Below are positions 21,181 to 34,543 of a stretch of 64,000 bases of DNA, piece after piece. Numbering within the stretch: position 1 is the stretch's first letter; each line of letters begins with the position of its first letter. The notes under the pieces are model-generated. The model made no database searches. It worked only from the letters and a program-made list of their open reading frames with translations, and had not been told where the DNA came from. The DNA is from Narthecium ossifragum (lineage: Eukaryota; Streptophyta; Magnoliopsida; Dioscoreales; Nartheciaceae), in NCBI GenBank assembly GCA_963920575.1, contig OY986963.1, positions 1,650,896-1,714,895 of the forward strand, written 5' to 3'. The translations under genes were made by a program, and so were the position numbers.

Positions 21181-22696
21181 TCCTGACAGGGTAATTATCT
21201 CTCTTTTCATTTTCCCTAATAACTTTTCACTAACCCCTTTTTCCTCCATTAACTTTTCTTTCATGTAAGCTTTACATGAGATAATTCTCTCCACATAGGC
21301 TCTATATAAAACAATTGAATGGTTAACTTATAACCATCCTGTTATATAATGATGATATATATATATATTTCTTTTTAAAGAATATATAAATTATTTGGAT
21401 GTAAAAATAAAGTCTCACGCACCATGTTAGATTTGAATTCAATTATCCTTCTATTTTTTTACATTACGACTGTCTGACTATAAACTCAAGACCGATTCTA
21501 GCCGCCCTTTATATGCACTCACTCAGATGCTTAAATTTAAACTTAAGATATATATATATGCACGTGTTTTATAAATCCTATTTTTAATAACGAAAGAAAA
21601 GACCAACCAATTCAATGGTCGCCGAGAAATTTCTCCTATAATATAAAAATCTCAATAATTATGCGTTTTCCCGTATAATAACCAAAAGGTGACGCGACCC
21701 TTTTTAGATGGCCCACGTAGATTCTCATCTGAGAATTATTCAATTCAGCCACTCAAAACTTTTTAAATTCCGGTTAAGGGTATTGTTTTGCTTTTCTTGC
21801 ACTATTTATAGTTGCAACCAATTGCAGGGGAAAAACGTGTTCCAACCCAATGAAGGACACCCGAGGTTTCGCTGCCGCGCACGTGCCTGGAACGGGTCCC
21901 ACCACGTTGGAACATGTACGGGAGCCCCAGAAAAGGACTGGAAAAAGGCCACGTGGAGAGCAGTGGTTGGTCTTTTACGGCAAAGCATGTTGGATCCTGG
22001 GCCGGATTGGCTCTCCGAAGTTACCCATCCTGACATGAATGAAGCATATGGTCCAAAACGGGGAGCGGCTGGCGGATAGGTTGTTCCGCCGGTACAGCTT
22101 ATGTGCAGACGAGCCAAATATCTTGACAGCTTCTGAAGTCGACTTGAACTTTATAAGCGCCCAAGTGGACAACCACATAAATATAAATATTAGATTATTA
22201 GTGTTTACATCAAATCTAATAAACTTATTCACTTGGGTTAACACCATTTTAAGACAGTTATGGAAGGTTAGGTATTTTGCATGACACTTTTACCCCTACT
22301 TCATATATATTGCATATTTGAGGCATTATATATAGCTGTATTCAATTTATGGCAGTTACGAGTTGTTTTATTTTCATTTTTCAGTGTGATCCATGCAAAT
22401 CGGTTTGGATTGGTTTCGATTTGATGATATCATGATTTCTCCATTTCCTTTCTTAGTGCAACATGGTTGTCCACCCCCTCTTTCCCTCCATCCTCCCATA
22501 ACTGACATCGGATTTGATGACATCATGATCATTCCATTTCCTTTCATTATGATATTAACGAAAAAGAGAGAAAGTGAATACTACAAAGATAAGAGAGAGT
22601 ACTGAAATACATTCATGTATATGAACCAAGAAGAGAAGAGAGAAATCTGCAAACATGTATGAGCAAATATTACTTTTTTATAAGGATTCTCTTTTT

Positions 22697-22896
22697 NNNN
22701 NNNNNNNNNNNNNNNNNNNNNNNNNNNNNNNNNNNNNNNNNNNNNNNNNNNNNNNNNNNNNNNNNNNNNNNNNNNNNNNNNNNNNNNNNNNNNNNNNNNN
22801 NNNNNNNNNNNNNNNNNNNNNNNNNNNNNNNNNNNNNNNNNNNNNNNNNNNNNNNNNNNNNNNNNNNNNNNNNNNNNNNNNNNNNNNNNNNNNNNN
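22697..22896. other. Assembly gap (200 N)
   Basis: Exactly 200 unknown bases. The true length may differ. It sits just upstream of the RRP46 gene and may hide part of its promoter. Confidence 1.
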
Positions 22897-22941
22897 GGTC
22901 TCCACTAAGTCGGCCGGTAAGAAGATCACCCAAGCCCGTAC

Positions 22942-22988
22942 GGCCCATCGCGGGCGTCGTCATCTCCATGGACTAGGGTTTAGGGTTT
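22942..22988. promoter_or_regulatory. Site II and telo-box motifs of the RRP46 promoter
   Basis: GGCCCAT at 22942-22948 matches a site II element, and CTAGGGTTTAGGGTTT at 22973-22988 is a double telo-box. The pair is common in front of plant ribosome-biogenesis and translation genes, which fits an exosome subunit 126 bp downstream. Confidence 0.6.
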
Positions 22989-23113
22989 ATAGAATTTAGC
23001 TAAACCTCTTGATTCATCTCCCGCTCGATTTCTTTCATTCGGCTTCGGAGAGAAAAGTTGGGAGTCTTTCCTTTGTTTTTCTTGGTTTTGTCCGTGAAGT
23101 TGGGGGATTCATC

Positions 23114-26100
23114 ATGGGAGGGAAAGAGGTGGATCGTGCTGACGGGCGATCCCCGAACCAGCTGAGGCCGCTCGCGTGCTCTCGCAACCTTCTCCACCGG
23201 GCTCACGGCTCCGCTCGCTGGTCTCAAGGTTGATCCTGAATTCTAATTTTACCGATAAATATCGAATTTTTATGGTGCCTGTGAACTTTTGGTTCGTGTC
23301 GCTTAAATTGGTTTTGTATTCATGCGAAGCCATGGTCTATCGTTTGCTAGCTTCTTTTGGGAACTTGTATTGATTGGTTCTTCTTTTACGGCATTGCAGT
23401 GTTCAATGAATTCTGTGTCAGTTAGGTTTTCTTTACAGTAGCTTCTCTCTGCTAGCTCTTGTCATTGTGGTGTGACTTGGTTATAAATCGATTTACATCA
23501 ACTTTCAATTATTTTGTTAGAAATTCTTCTTTCAATTGGTCTTATTCTTCCGGCATTTTACTTGTGCTACATCTCTTTCTTTAAAGTGTCATTTGTCATA
23601 CTTTTCTATGTCAAGGGTTGCCTCACCTCCACCTTTGTTCTGAATACAGGGGACACAATTGTGCTTGCTGCTGTTTATGGACCAAAACCTGGAACAAGAA
23701 AGGGTGAAAACCCGGAGAAGGCCTCTATTGAGGTCATTTGGAAGCCTAAAACAGGGCAGATTGGTAAGCCTGCATATTACTCATTGACTGACTTGCCTTT
23801 CATAGGTTGATGATCATTTTAAAAATGTTTTCCGGCTTTTTTTCCTAGGAAAATCGGAAAAAGAATGTGAAATGATCCTGAAGAGAACTCTCCAGAGCAT
23901 CTGCCTGTTAACAATCCATCCAAATACGACCACCTCAATCATAGTGCAGGTTAGGTGGTTTGCATTGTATCTTACAAGTTCTTGCATTTATGTTTTCTCG
24001 TCCATTCTCCAGCTATGTTATATTTGGATTGCTAATTATGTGATTTATTTTCATGAGACGAGCTTGTTTCAAATAACTTTTTCGAGCAAAGTAATTTCGG
24101 CTTTTTTCCTCAAAAGCTTGATCTAATTCAAATGAGATGCCAGTGGCATTGTTTTAGAGCCTTGGGCCCACTATGAACTATGTCCCATTACTTTGGTATG
24201 AAATACAAATTATTTGATGATTAAGTCTCTTCTGGCAATTCAATTTCAAGTCAATATTTGTTTTTTTCAGCATTTTAACTACAGTATCTTGTGGACTATA
24301 TGTAAGTTACTTATTTTGGGAGCTTGTGCTTTAAGGAATGACAAGGCATGTTCTTGTTAAAGTTAAACTCGAATGATGGTACAAGTATAATAATTTGCTT
24401 CAGCAGCACCGCATCTCATTCTACTTTCGAACCGTGAACTCATTGTTGGTAGAATTGACACTAGAAGCAATTGCCACTGTTTGACATTGTAGGTGAATTT
24501 TCACCCTTTCTGCATCTTAGTCAGCTTTACCATGTTCCTGCAGATTTTAAAACTGTAATTTGTCGATTATGCAAGTTGTTGATGTTGGGATTATTTTCAA
24601 TTCATTTTTGGAATTACTTGCCTTTTATTCTATGACTTGGAGATGTTTTCACGTGTCTTTGTGAATTTTCTTGTTCTTGTTTTGATATTAGTTATCTAAT
24701 TTTTTGCAGGTTGTTGGTGACGATGGTGCAGTATCCTTTGTTTTTCATGTTAATGCTTCTGGCATATTAGCTTTTGTCAGTTGTTAACTAAATTACTGGG
24801 GAATAAAATTGAACTTTCCTTTTTGTATTTTTGAGTGTGTTATGGATCGTATGGTACTCTCTACTAACCATGCCAGATGGATCTGGCATGGCCTTTGTAT
24901 GAAATTGTCTGTTTGATCCGTTTGCTGAATTATTTATCCAGCAGCCTCATAAGTATTTAGTGAATATTGTACTTACTTAGACTGCTGGTATTCTATATGA
25001 CTGAGTTTCGGTGAAGCGTCAATTGATGTAATAGCAGGTCTCATGTATATCTGGACTGTTCTTTCGAACAGTACATCCAAGCATTATTTTCAGGAAAGTT
25101 CCTTAATGGAATTTTCTAGCTTCTTCCATGCGCTATAAACGCATCATGTGCTGCACTTGTGGATGCGGGTATTCCTTTGAAATATCTTGCTGGTAAGCTA
25201 TCTCTCACTTGTATTTATGCTCCGATTATGTGGTGCAACTATTTACCTTGTTTTAACTTCTGCAGTTGCAATCTCTTGTGGATTAACGGCGAGTCAATCT
25301 TTTATACTCGATCCAACTAAAGCAGAAGAGGAGGTATATTATAAACTGGCCAACTGTCAAAACTTGTATCCACGAATATTCTGCAGATTGCATAGACATA
25401 CCTGGTTCCAAGTTTCACTTATTCCTGATTTGGACTTAATCTTCTTCCAATCGTATTCTCGTGTTTGTACTCTATCAGTATTTTGGATGCATCTCATTGC
25501 TCTTATTCCAATTCTCAAGTGATCAGATGTCCAATATATAGCTCAGAAGCAAATAATGATATATGCTAGGGCTCCTTACTTGATGAATACCTAGCATTTT
25601 CTTTCTTTCTCGTGCTTAACTTATACAAGCCGCATATCTATATGGGGTTTTTCTGATGAGACACCTATGCATTTCAAATATTGCAGTTTATATGATAGGA
25701 TGAATTCCGAATGTACTCATCTATTGATTTACTTTTAGATGCCCTTGTTTATACATGTAATCATGCTTGTTTTGGTGATATGCCAGAAAATTCAGGCTTT
25801 TGCATATTTGGTCTTCCCAAATTCCTATGTCTCGGTTCTTCCTAAACCACAATTGGGAGATGAACCCATCGAGCATGGGGTCATCACATCTGTTACACAT
25901 GGAGCAATGTCTGGTAAGTTCTGCACCTGTGTTTTCCTCTTCTATAGGCGTGTTCAAATAATTGCTTCTATCAGCATTTCATGCTGGTATATAACGTTCC
26001 TATTCTAACTGAATTTTTAAACCTTCATGGTATATGAGGAAAATCACATAATAATCATTGCATCCAGCATGGGTATGAGATGACATTCTGGACTTCAGGA

Positions 26101-26750
26101 CAACTTGATTTGATAGGAGTTGCTAATTGTGTCCGTTCAAATTTCATGCAATTTCTCATGAACCTTATAGTATGCAAAGACGCGAGCACACAGACTCATA
26201 TGTGGTTCTGCCCTATACAGTTGCTACTGTTTCAACGGGGTATTCCTCTGTTCTAAACATCATTTAAAATCACGAATCAGGTTTTAAGAGCATCCTAGAA
26301 ATGATTTTTCTATTTGTCTTTCTCATGATGTGGAACTTGTTCCATTATGTGACTAGTCATCTAGTGCGAGACTGCTTGGGTTCAGACCACATGATTGGTA
26401 CCTACTCGAGGCAAAGTTCACAATCAAGACTAACCCAAAGCAAAATAACTGTTTGCATTTAGTTTGAGCATTTGATGTGTCCTTTTGTCCATGCCTACCA
26501 TTAGGGGGATGAGTCCATCAAAGTCAAGATATTGCTAGAGTTGTTTGTTTGTGGTTGTTTCTAGAAACCTTTGCTAAAAATCTTTAATGACTGCAACGTG
26601 GTTGATATTTAAACTTTGGTGTTGTTGGGTCTAGTGCAAGACTACTTCCACTGCCTTGATTGTGGGCGTGCTGCATGTGCAAAGATATCCGAATTCTTTA
26701 GGAGAGGTTTCGAGACACATTTCCAATATGACTCTTCAAAGGCTACGTAA
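23114..26750 (+). CDS. RRP46: Exosome complex component RRP46 homologue
   Basis: Eight exons join in frame: 23114-23228, 23650-23763, 23849-23949, 24710-24730, 25120-25192, 25266-25333, 25787-25913 and 26635-26750, all GT-AG, giving 244 residues. The start is the ATG of MGGKEVDRADGRSPNQLRPL. The RNase PH fold is visible: the N-terminal RSPNQLRPL strand, GDTIVLAAVYGPKPGTRKGE, a helix region with MILKRTLQSICLL, then LLPCAINASCAALVDAGIPL and VAISCGLTA, and a C-terminal strand with THGAMSVQDYFHCLD. RRP46 is one of the six ring subunits of the nuclear and cytoplasmic RNA exosome and acts in rRNA and mRNA 3' processing. Exon 4 is only 21 nt. Length and motifs fit the family. The tail after the last strand is less certain. 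Confidence 0.92.
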
Positions 26751-27943
26751 CACTACAGATGGACTTCCGAAAGATTACATTTCCGGCACTGCTCTATCAC
26801 TTAAGCACCTTGCAACAGCTTGAAGGACAAGTTTCTGCTTCAACAGCATTGGCTAGCATCTTTATGCATGCAGCTGAGACAAACAGGAGATTAACAAAGG
26901 TCGACGCGTGAGATGTTTACATAGTGAACCATACAGAAAGTGCTTATGTGGGTGGCATCTCTGCAATGCTGTATATTTCATGTCTTCCTTGACCTTTACA
27001 GTAGAAGATGTTTGGAGCACATTAAGTCCCATGTATTTTGTGGAGTTGAAAGGCTATCCATCAATGATTCATGACATATTTATGAAGTTACAGTTTCCCA
27101 TCATAACTGGATTATGCATGTTGTCTTTATTGTGTTGATGTTAGTTGGAAATCTGGACTGTCCTCCCTTCGTAGAGAAAATTTCCTTCAAGCTTTGCATG
27201 CCGGAGTTGTATTTAGTTTCTCGAGTTTGGTGCTTCCGATGGTAAACTCTCTTATGGAATACTGTATTTATATCGGAAGGATCAATGCTGGTCATGACGT
27301 CGGATAGATTGTGGTTCAATTCAGGATGGTCAAAATCTATTTAACTACATATTCTATCTAACCAAAACAGAAAGAACAAAAGAACAAAAGACTACATACA
27401 GTAGGGAAGAAAGGAGGAGGCCAGGGAGCCAAACCATCCGCTCACTCGTGAGTCGTGACAACCTCTAGGAATATACGCTGAGCTTATTGAGTGATTGATA
27501 ATACTTGAGCTTGTTAAAGCTTGAAAAGAAAGCAAAGACTAATAGACTTCAGATCCTAACAACCGCTGCATACCCTAGCATGGATGCAGCATGCAAAATA
27601 AATCAAAAGCTACAGATAACCAAGCTTTAGATGAAATTTGAGACAACAAAAGACTTATAAAATGGACCTGGAGCACAATATGGCTCTTTTGTTCATTTGG
27701 AAAAATTCTAATCAGCGACTAAGTGAGTTAATTCCTGACCAGAAGATGATATTTCCAGATGACAAATGAGAAACCAATTAGCCGTTAGGAAAATTGGCAG
27801 TTGAAGCTATCCCATCCTGTGATAGTACGCATGAACAATTTACAGCTGGATGTTTAAAAATGGTGGTGGCTTCTTGTCACTCCTCAGACTCTTGGTCTTA
27901 CATCTAAGAAGACTGTGGCCACCAGACATTTTTCCAATGGAAT
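26751..27943. other. Intergenic DNA between convergent RRP46 and UBP genes
   Basis: Holds the 3' flanks of both genes. No other gene or repeat is recognised. Confidence 0.5.
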
Positions 27944-30900
27944 TTACCTGGTCCAATGAGGACCTGTCTCAATTTCCTTGCGAGAATAAGCTGGAAACAA
28001 GTCACGCCTGATAGATTGAGAGCCAAGGCTCTCCCCAGACATAGGTGTCATAGTACACGTACTCACTTTGCTGTGGTCAGGTCCGCCCTTACTGGCAGAA
28101 AGTTGTGCATCGATCTGCCTCCTCCTCTTACCAAGAGGCTGAATCTTATTTGTGAGGGACCGCCTCAAGGACATCTTGGATATAGAATGATGCTGCTCAT
28201 GGATGCAGGACATCAAGCTCAATCTTCGAGAGCTAGGCATCCTTTGCACCAATCTTCGGACAGAAGCATCCAAATGGACAACCTTCCTAGCCTCAAAGGC
28301 AGCTTTCCCCAACTCCCTGGCCTCCTTCAATCCATCTTGTACAAATGGAATGTGGACATCTTCATCTTTCACTGTTTCCGGCACAGATGAAAACATGAGA
28401 ATGAGAACACAAACATAATGTGTAGCATATCAATGCATTAAGAAAGTGCTAGCATTAAAATACTGATCAATACCAACTAAGAAAATGAAGCAGAAACTAG
28501 CCACATATGACAATGATTGTGTGGATGCTGTTCTTTTAATAGATCTCTTCGAGATCAATTTCATTCATTCTTTCCATTCTCAATCATTTCGTGGCTGCAC
28601 ATACAATCAAAGAGTCGCACACATTGTTCGGTACAAAAGTTCTTACCCGAAAGCTCATCATGGAAGACATCGTCCACACAATGATCAGAAGTTGTTCTTC
28701 TATTGGCTTGCATCATAGAAGTCTTTCTTGCATCTTTGTCAGCCCCACTATCATTGCACCAGTGGTCAGATGATCTTGCAGGAGACAGAGTATGAACCTT
28801 TTCTATATTGGGAATAACTGGCTTTAGACTGGCATCAGTGGGCAGGCTACATTCATCATCTTTCTCCATCTCCCCTGAAGTGCTGCAGCTAGCTTCTCCA
28901 ATAGAAGGTAAAAACGGATCCAGACCCCAATCATTCAGGACAGAAACTGGAGAAGTTTCATCAAATCTGTCTACGTTTGCTATCTTCTGTGTCTTCATTA
29001 AGCTTGAAAACCAGGGTGCCGCTCCCTGCTTTACATAGAAGAGAATATAGGCTTGCCTGTCCAGCACACTTTCCTGTGAAACTGCAGTCACCTGCAATGA
29101 ATGACATAAAACATCAAAAACACGAGCATGAGTATTCAAAACTGTTTTCATGCAATGTATCTGACCAATAATTTACCTCGTCATCGTCCATAAGATGCCA
29201 TACAGATGGGGAAGAACGAACTGCAGAGACATAATGTCCACCGAAAAAGGAACCCATATGCTCCACAACTGCATATAGTTCATACTTTAATTGCTCCTGC
29301 CATCAGGGAATACAAGATCTGAGAAACTGTTCATCTACTCATGTAATCACCATAAAAACTAAAAGAATCACTCACTTCTTTTGAGGAGCTCTGGAAGGGC
29401 CTCAAATCGAGCTCCAACGGATACTCTACGAACTTGTGGATCTTCTGAATGAAATGCTCACTTGCATGGAACCTTTTAAGATGGAATGCAATAACTGTGG
29501 GTGCATCCTCCAGCTTAAACTGCTTCTCCATTGACACTTGAGCTCTACAGCCTTCACATGTAAGCATGGTGTCAGCATCTTCTATCCTCTCCACCTTTGT
29601 AAACGACTCCAGAGCTTCTATTAGGCTATCCACATGATCAAGCTCTAAGCTAAGATCAAGAAGAGGTTCATATGTGTCTGAAGTGTGGCCACATTCACAA
29701 CATCGTAGCTGAAACAACAAAATCTAATCATATGAGTAACTCACCCTAGAAAGGTTTGTGAGATTTCATTGATGAATTAAATATGGGGGGATAAAGCAGT
29801 TGCCTGGCTTCTGAGACGACCTCCAAAAACCTGCTTTACAAGACTGTCTTCTTCCAAGGAAGAAAAACAGTCCTTGGACTTGCAATCAAGACAGCAGCTG
29901 TGCACACTGTCCAGCAAGCAGCGGAGAAATTCATGAGCATCCTCCTGGCATCCAAGCTCAAAACTGGCTGATATTTCTGACTCTCAGTCACGGAATTTAC
30001 AATTGCCAATTCTGATTTTCTTTGAGTATTCTATATTGCTACTTGAATTCACGCATTATGTTATCAGATTAAGAGGCAACATAAGGATCAGTTCTGTTTT
30101 TTTTTCTTTTTACTCCAGAAACATACCATATTCAAAGAAGAAAACAAACATCTAAGTTCAGAAAATCAAGTGATAAAATATAGTGGCTTCTAGCACAAGA
30201 AACAAAAAAGTCCAACCATCATTCCAAAACCAATGATAGCAGAACACTATGATGCCCCTATAAACACCATCACAACTTGTTATAGTTAAGAGCTAAGAAG
30301 CGGTACATAGATGAAACAAAACATACAGTGGCTTAACCACTAAGCTTTTCGTGTTCTTCATGAAGAGAAAAGAAGCAAATGCAGCTATTCTTGATCATTT
30401 GGCAAGCCACTAGCCTCCACAATGATTGTATATTCAAATTAGCAGTTAGGCTCCAAAATCATGCCAAATCCGAGGTCATAGATGACTAATGTTTTAATAA
30501 ACAAATCAAGTCACAAATGAAACAAAAAATGCAAAAGTGTGAGAAATAAAGGATACTCTTCAGATTAAATGCAAAACTGGTAGGAGACACGGTCCGCCCT
30601 GACATGAAGAGACAATGTTCAACGTGCTTTTTTAATGCACAAAAGGAACAAAATTCTCCATCATCGCCTGAAAAGTTAAGCTTTATCACCTAAATGGCTC
30701 AAACAAAAAGGAGAAACCCAAAACAAAGAGCAAAAGATCCTTTACCAGAACAAGATAAGTGATCGGCAGTGCGAAGCTTCTGCACAAGCGGGACCGTGTG
30801 GGTGATGCATTGAAGGATAGCATTGACGAAGCATGTGTTTCCTAAATTCTCCAGAGCTGCTCCCTGATCGACAAGAACCAGATTTTTTCAACCAAAGATT

Positions 30901-31209
30901 CACCAAAAGAGCAATCGAGTCATTAAACTCACGTAAAACAGAAAGAGATTACGCGAATAATAGCAACACATACAACATGATGCGATTCGTCACTCGACTT
31001 GAAAAGCCAACGAGAAAAAAAGGATCCTTTCCCGCTTCCTTTTTGCAAACCCTGCATCCAAGAACATTCCAGGAATACAATTAGGTCAAACAGAACTTTT
31101 TGAACAAGAAACGATGTGAATCACCAAACACAAATAAACACAATTACAAAAGAAAAACAAAAAACCCTACAAATCCGCGATGAGGAGAAAAAAGAGACTC
31201 GGTCTCCAT
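27944..31209 (-). CDS. UBP20/21-like: Ubiquitin-specific protease, UBP20/21-like
   Basis: Nine exons on the minus strand join in frame to 614 residues: 31171-31209, 30974-31051, 30746-30863, 30557-30667, 29804-29976, 29376-29708, 29177-29296, 28647-29091 and 27944-28371. The Cys box GNTCFVNAILQCITH lies at about residues 47-61 and the His box GGHYVSAVRSSP follows in exon 7, with HLMDDDE as the downstream acidic patch. A zinc-ribbon segment is present (CCECG, then CEGC). LDLSLELD and FHLKRFH are USP family signatures. The enzyme removes ubiquitin from substrates. The C-terminal tail from about residue 330 is Ser- and basic-rich and of unknown role. The intron after exon 5 has a GC donor. The first two exons are inferred from phase and open frame only. 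Similarity in the core is closest, from memory, to Arabidopsis UBP20/21. Confidence 0.88.
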
Positions 31210-32077
31210 GCTCCGTTAGAGCTTCCGCGACCTAAGATCCAAATCTAGGGTTCGCAAGAAGGGATCAGGGAGAACGGAAGCGGCGTAGATCGGGGTTAAG
31301 GGTTGGGGTTTTCTACGGGGTTTAGGGAAATCATGGAGATGGAGTTGGATTTCGAGTTGGAGTTGGAGTTGGTTAGGGTTGCCTAAATTAGGGTCGGGGG
31401 CGATTGCAATTTGGGGGGGAGGATGGAATTCGAGGGTTCCTGTGATTCGAAAGAGGGAGGGAAAGTTTTATACGCGCGTTCGCGGTTCGGATTTGGGTCG
31501 GTCTGCCTGGACGATGACAGCTGTCAACGCATTAGTTTTGGCATTTATATTTGAACTCCACTACACTTCGACGTGCCGAACCGAACCAGTTCCAGACTTT
31601 TTACTGCGGGCGGTTAAGGGGCCGACACAGCCCAGTTTACAGGTACTGGCTATTTGGGCTCAGACTGGGCCTGGCCATGAAACTAGAGCCTGACCCGAGT
31701 CTGCCGGGTCTGGTACTCCTAATCCTTGCATCAATTAGCCTTTAAGCCATTTTTTTCAGCATGAAGCAAAATTGGCCATTTACAACCGTTTTGGGCTACT
31801 AAATCCAGCATAAAGGTTATTTGGTCTGAACAGGACAATGACACTTGAAAGATTCTAAGTTCTAGTTGGAACATAGATATTAATCCATCACCTCTAGCTC
31901 ATGGAGCTTTATACAATACAAAGGTTAACAATCAAAGCATCCCCTCGCCATTAAACCAGGAGAGATAAGCATCTCTACAAAGTTGCCTTGAAGGCCACAT
32001 GACAATCATGTACACGTATTACATCGTCAAACCTCCAAAACTAGACCAATTTTCTATTAACATCATAAAAACCTTAA

Positions 32078-32189
32078 GAGTCCGTTTGGATTATGTAAAC
32101 ATTAAAAATAGTTATATAAGATTATGAATAAAATATTTGGACGCATAAATGTGATTTATGTATATCTATTTTCAGTTCAAACGGATCCT
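32078..32189. mobile_element. PIF/Harbinger-like MITE, ~112 bp
   Basis: Ends GAGTCCGTTTGGATTA and GTTCAAACGGATCC are imperfect inverted repeats resembling those of the MITE at 9692. TAA flanks both sides. It is shorter than that copy but clearly of the same general type. Confidence 0.75.
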
Positions 32190-32357
32190 TAACTAGAGGA
32201 AAATTTTTTTACTTCTTAAAAAGCATATCCCTTGAATTCCTTCACAAAATATGCTCGAGCCACTCCTTAGGGGTTAGACGACGCATTGTTCGAATCCACA
32301 CACTAGTACTTCGGCGACATCATCAAATATTTCTTATGCATGCAGTAGATTGTTGCC

Positions 32358-32596
32358 TCAGTTCATGATGTTGATCAAAATTCTTTCATCTGCCACACCA
32401 AATCCTTGCTTGCTTTTGTTTATTGCAGTCTACTTCCAAGTTCATTTGCTACTTTTCTGAGTCATGCTTCCCAGACCACCTCAGTTCATAATGTGGATTG
32501 AAATTCCGTCACAACGAATTCTTGCTTGCTTTTGATTGTCGCAGTCTACTTCCCAGTTCGTTTGCTACTTTTCCAAGTCATGCTTCTCTGACCACC
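32358..32596. repeat. Tandem duplication of ~120 bp
   Basis: Copy one (32358-32480) and copy two (32481-32596) share CAGTCTACTTCC, GTTTGCTACTTTTC-like and AGTCATGCTTC blocks in the same order, diverged by scattered substitutions and small gaps. Confidence 0.85.
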
Positions 32597-32891
32597 ACCA
32601 TATGAATCATGGCTCGAGCCTGATGCCAGCATCGACTCTAGCCCCTGCTTCCCATTTCCATCACCATATGGACCCAACATGCGCAATGCGTCAGACATCT
32701 CTTTCTCGTAATCAGTCACCAATCTCACCTGATCATGCGAAGAAACCCGGGCATACTCAGGCAGCAGCTTTCACATCATATTTGCTTCTCTATCACATAC
32801 CCTACTAAATCCTGCACCTCATTAGATGGGATCTTATTTGGGTCTTCTAAGAGTATATGCTGGATACTCCCCTTGGATCGAAATCGAGTAG

Positions 32892-33128
32892 CTAATGAAC
32901 GAAAAAACAAATAACAAAAAAGAACAAAGACATGAGATTTTTACGTGATTCCCTCAACTTGATATCATTGATAGTATCAATTGCAAAGCGAACATCACTT
33001 TCTATAAGTAGCCTTTTAATACCATGCTTCATGCCCTCCTTTATCGCCATAAGAATAACCTTGAATTCGGCCCGGAGGATAGAATCGGCAAGAGATATAA
33101 ATGAGCGTTTCCTTCCTACATGTATCAT
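32892..33128 (-). pseudogene. LINE RNase H-like fragment
   Basis: The minus-strand frame reads LADSILRAEFKVILMAIKEG, then GIKRLLIESDVRFAIDTIND, the helix-strand-helix of the RVT_3 RNase H fold of plant LINEs, with the E and D positions kept. Upstream and downstream parts of the domain are missing. It is most likely a small LINE remnant; a host RNase H-like exon is less likely. Confidence 0.6.
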
Positions 33129-33483
33129 TTTGTGCTGCTAATTGAGATCATTTTTAATTCCTTCATACATGATGCAATGTTTTCATAGCAGCAGAGTGGA
33201 GTTCCTAAGTTTGAAACCTTGTATCACACACTCCGTTGTCGCTCTTTATATTAGATGTTCATGTGTGACGATGATATGAACTAAGATGAATATGAGTTGT
33301 AGGCATGTGTGATGCACATGACAATTTCTATTGGTGGATTTAGGTGGGGCCTAAGGGTTTAGTGGGGATTTCTTTTGAGTTACCCTATAGCCACCAACGA
33401 GAAGTCTTATGTGCATCGCATGTCTTGTTGGCATGTGCATAAATCACTGTTCATTCGATTTTAGCTTTAAGAAGATAAAAAAG

Positions 33484-34543
33484 GACTGCATTTAATGGTA
33501 TGTTGCCGATTAATGTCAATATGTGCTCGCCATTCAGATGACAGAGAACGCCAAAGACTAGGTCATAAGCATGGCTTGTTTGACACTCTCATAGTAAAGA
33601 AGATGGCCAACTTATCCCCCCAAAAAAAGGAAAAAAGATTTCCTCTAGCAGTTTAGAAGTTTTAATAGCGAAACAGCCCGAAAGCCACAGCAAAAGCATT
33701 CCAATTACAATGTAAACTTCAGTTAATACCTACATATGAGATTCAGTTAGCAAACAACATGTATAGTTTCATTTGTGAATAACCAAAGTAGCTTTCCAGC
33801 AATTCAAAAAAATTCACTCTTAACTTGCTACAAGTCAATGTTCTACCGAGTTGCAGAAGTTGAGTACATTCGGTCATTTTTACGGCACTTTAAAAGCACT
33901 TTAGGTTACAACTCACATATTAAGGGGGTATTTGGTTGGTTACATCAGTTGAAGCTGCACTAGTTGATACATTTTTTTCTTGTTTTCTTTGTTTGATTGC
34001 TTATATCAACTGACGTAGTATTAGCTTATTTTCTGTTTGATTGGTATGTATTGTATCAGTTGATACACCAGTTTCATCCAATCCAGTCCTTCGTTTTTTG
34101 TTTGGTTGATATATGATGCATCACATGATATCATGTGATACATCAACTGATGTTGTTGCATCAGTTGAAACATCAGTTGATGCATCTGATCAACCAAACA
34201 TGAATTTGAATCATGATACTACATCAATTGACGCATGCAACAGTTGAAATAGGCAACCAAACACCCCCCTAAAGCAGGCAATATAGCATGCTAGCTATCA
34301 TTAAGTTCCACTCCAAACATCACCACATGGATGGATTGAATCACACCAAGATGAACATCATCTCACCGGCCCACTCAGAAGACATTCCTTCGACTTCATG
34401 ACGTGGAGCTACATATTGGTGGGGTTAAAAGCATGGTCTATGCCTGCAAGAGGGAAAAATCTGCATATATATGTTTGACTATATATTCGTTTGGAGGGTT
34501 TCTATTTATATAGCCGAGGAAATAGTTAAAACGATGTTAATGG
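33484..34543. repeat. Duplicated segment, copy A (with MITE)
   Basis: Matches 36087-36899 in the same orientation, with shared blocks such as GAGAACGCCAAAG, AAGCATGGCTTGTTT, AAAGCACTTTAGGTTACAA, CATCACCACAT and GAGGAAATAGTTAAAACGATG. Apart from the MITE at 33924-34269 the two copies are collinear. It lies 3' of the minus-strand glycine-rich gene. Confidence 0.85.
33924..34269. mobile_element. PIF/Harbinger-like MITE, 346 bp
   Basis: Ends GGGGGTATTTGGTTG and CAACCAAACACCCCCC are inverted repeats, flanked by TAA at 33921-33923 and 34270-34272. The interior holds repeated CATCAGTTGA motifs. The duplicated copy at 36599 lacks the element and keeps the empty target, which proves the boundaries. 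Confidence 0.92.

Larger units (their letters stand above)
17999..22696. other. Long AT-rich intergenic region
   Basis: The first kilobase is the probable promoter of the MYC2-like gene. Apart from G-boxes, a 24-bp inverted repeat (20746-20930), (TA)n near 21147-21173, and a possible MITE at about 20370-20550 (ends GCCCCGTTTG and CAAACGGTCC, no clear target duplication) I see nothing coding. It ends at an assembly gap. Confidence 0.5.

Noticed and set aside
22655..22999. Frames crossing the N gap
   Set aside because: They exist only because unknown bases were read through.
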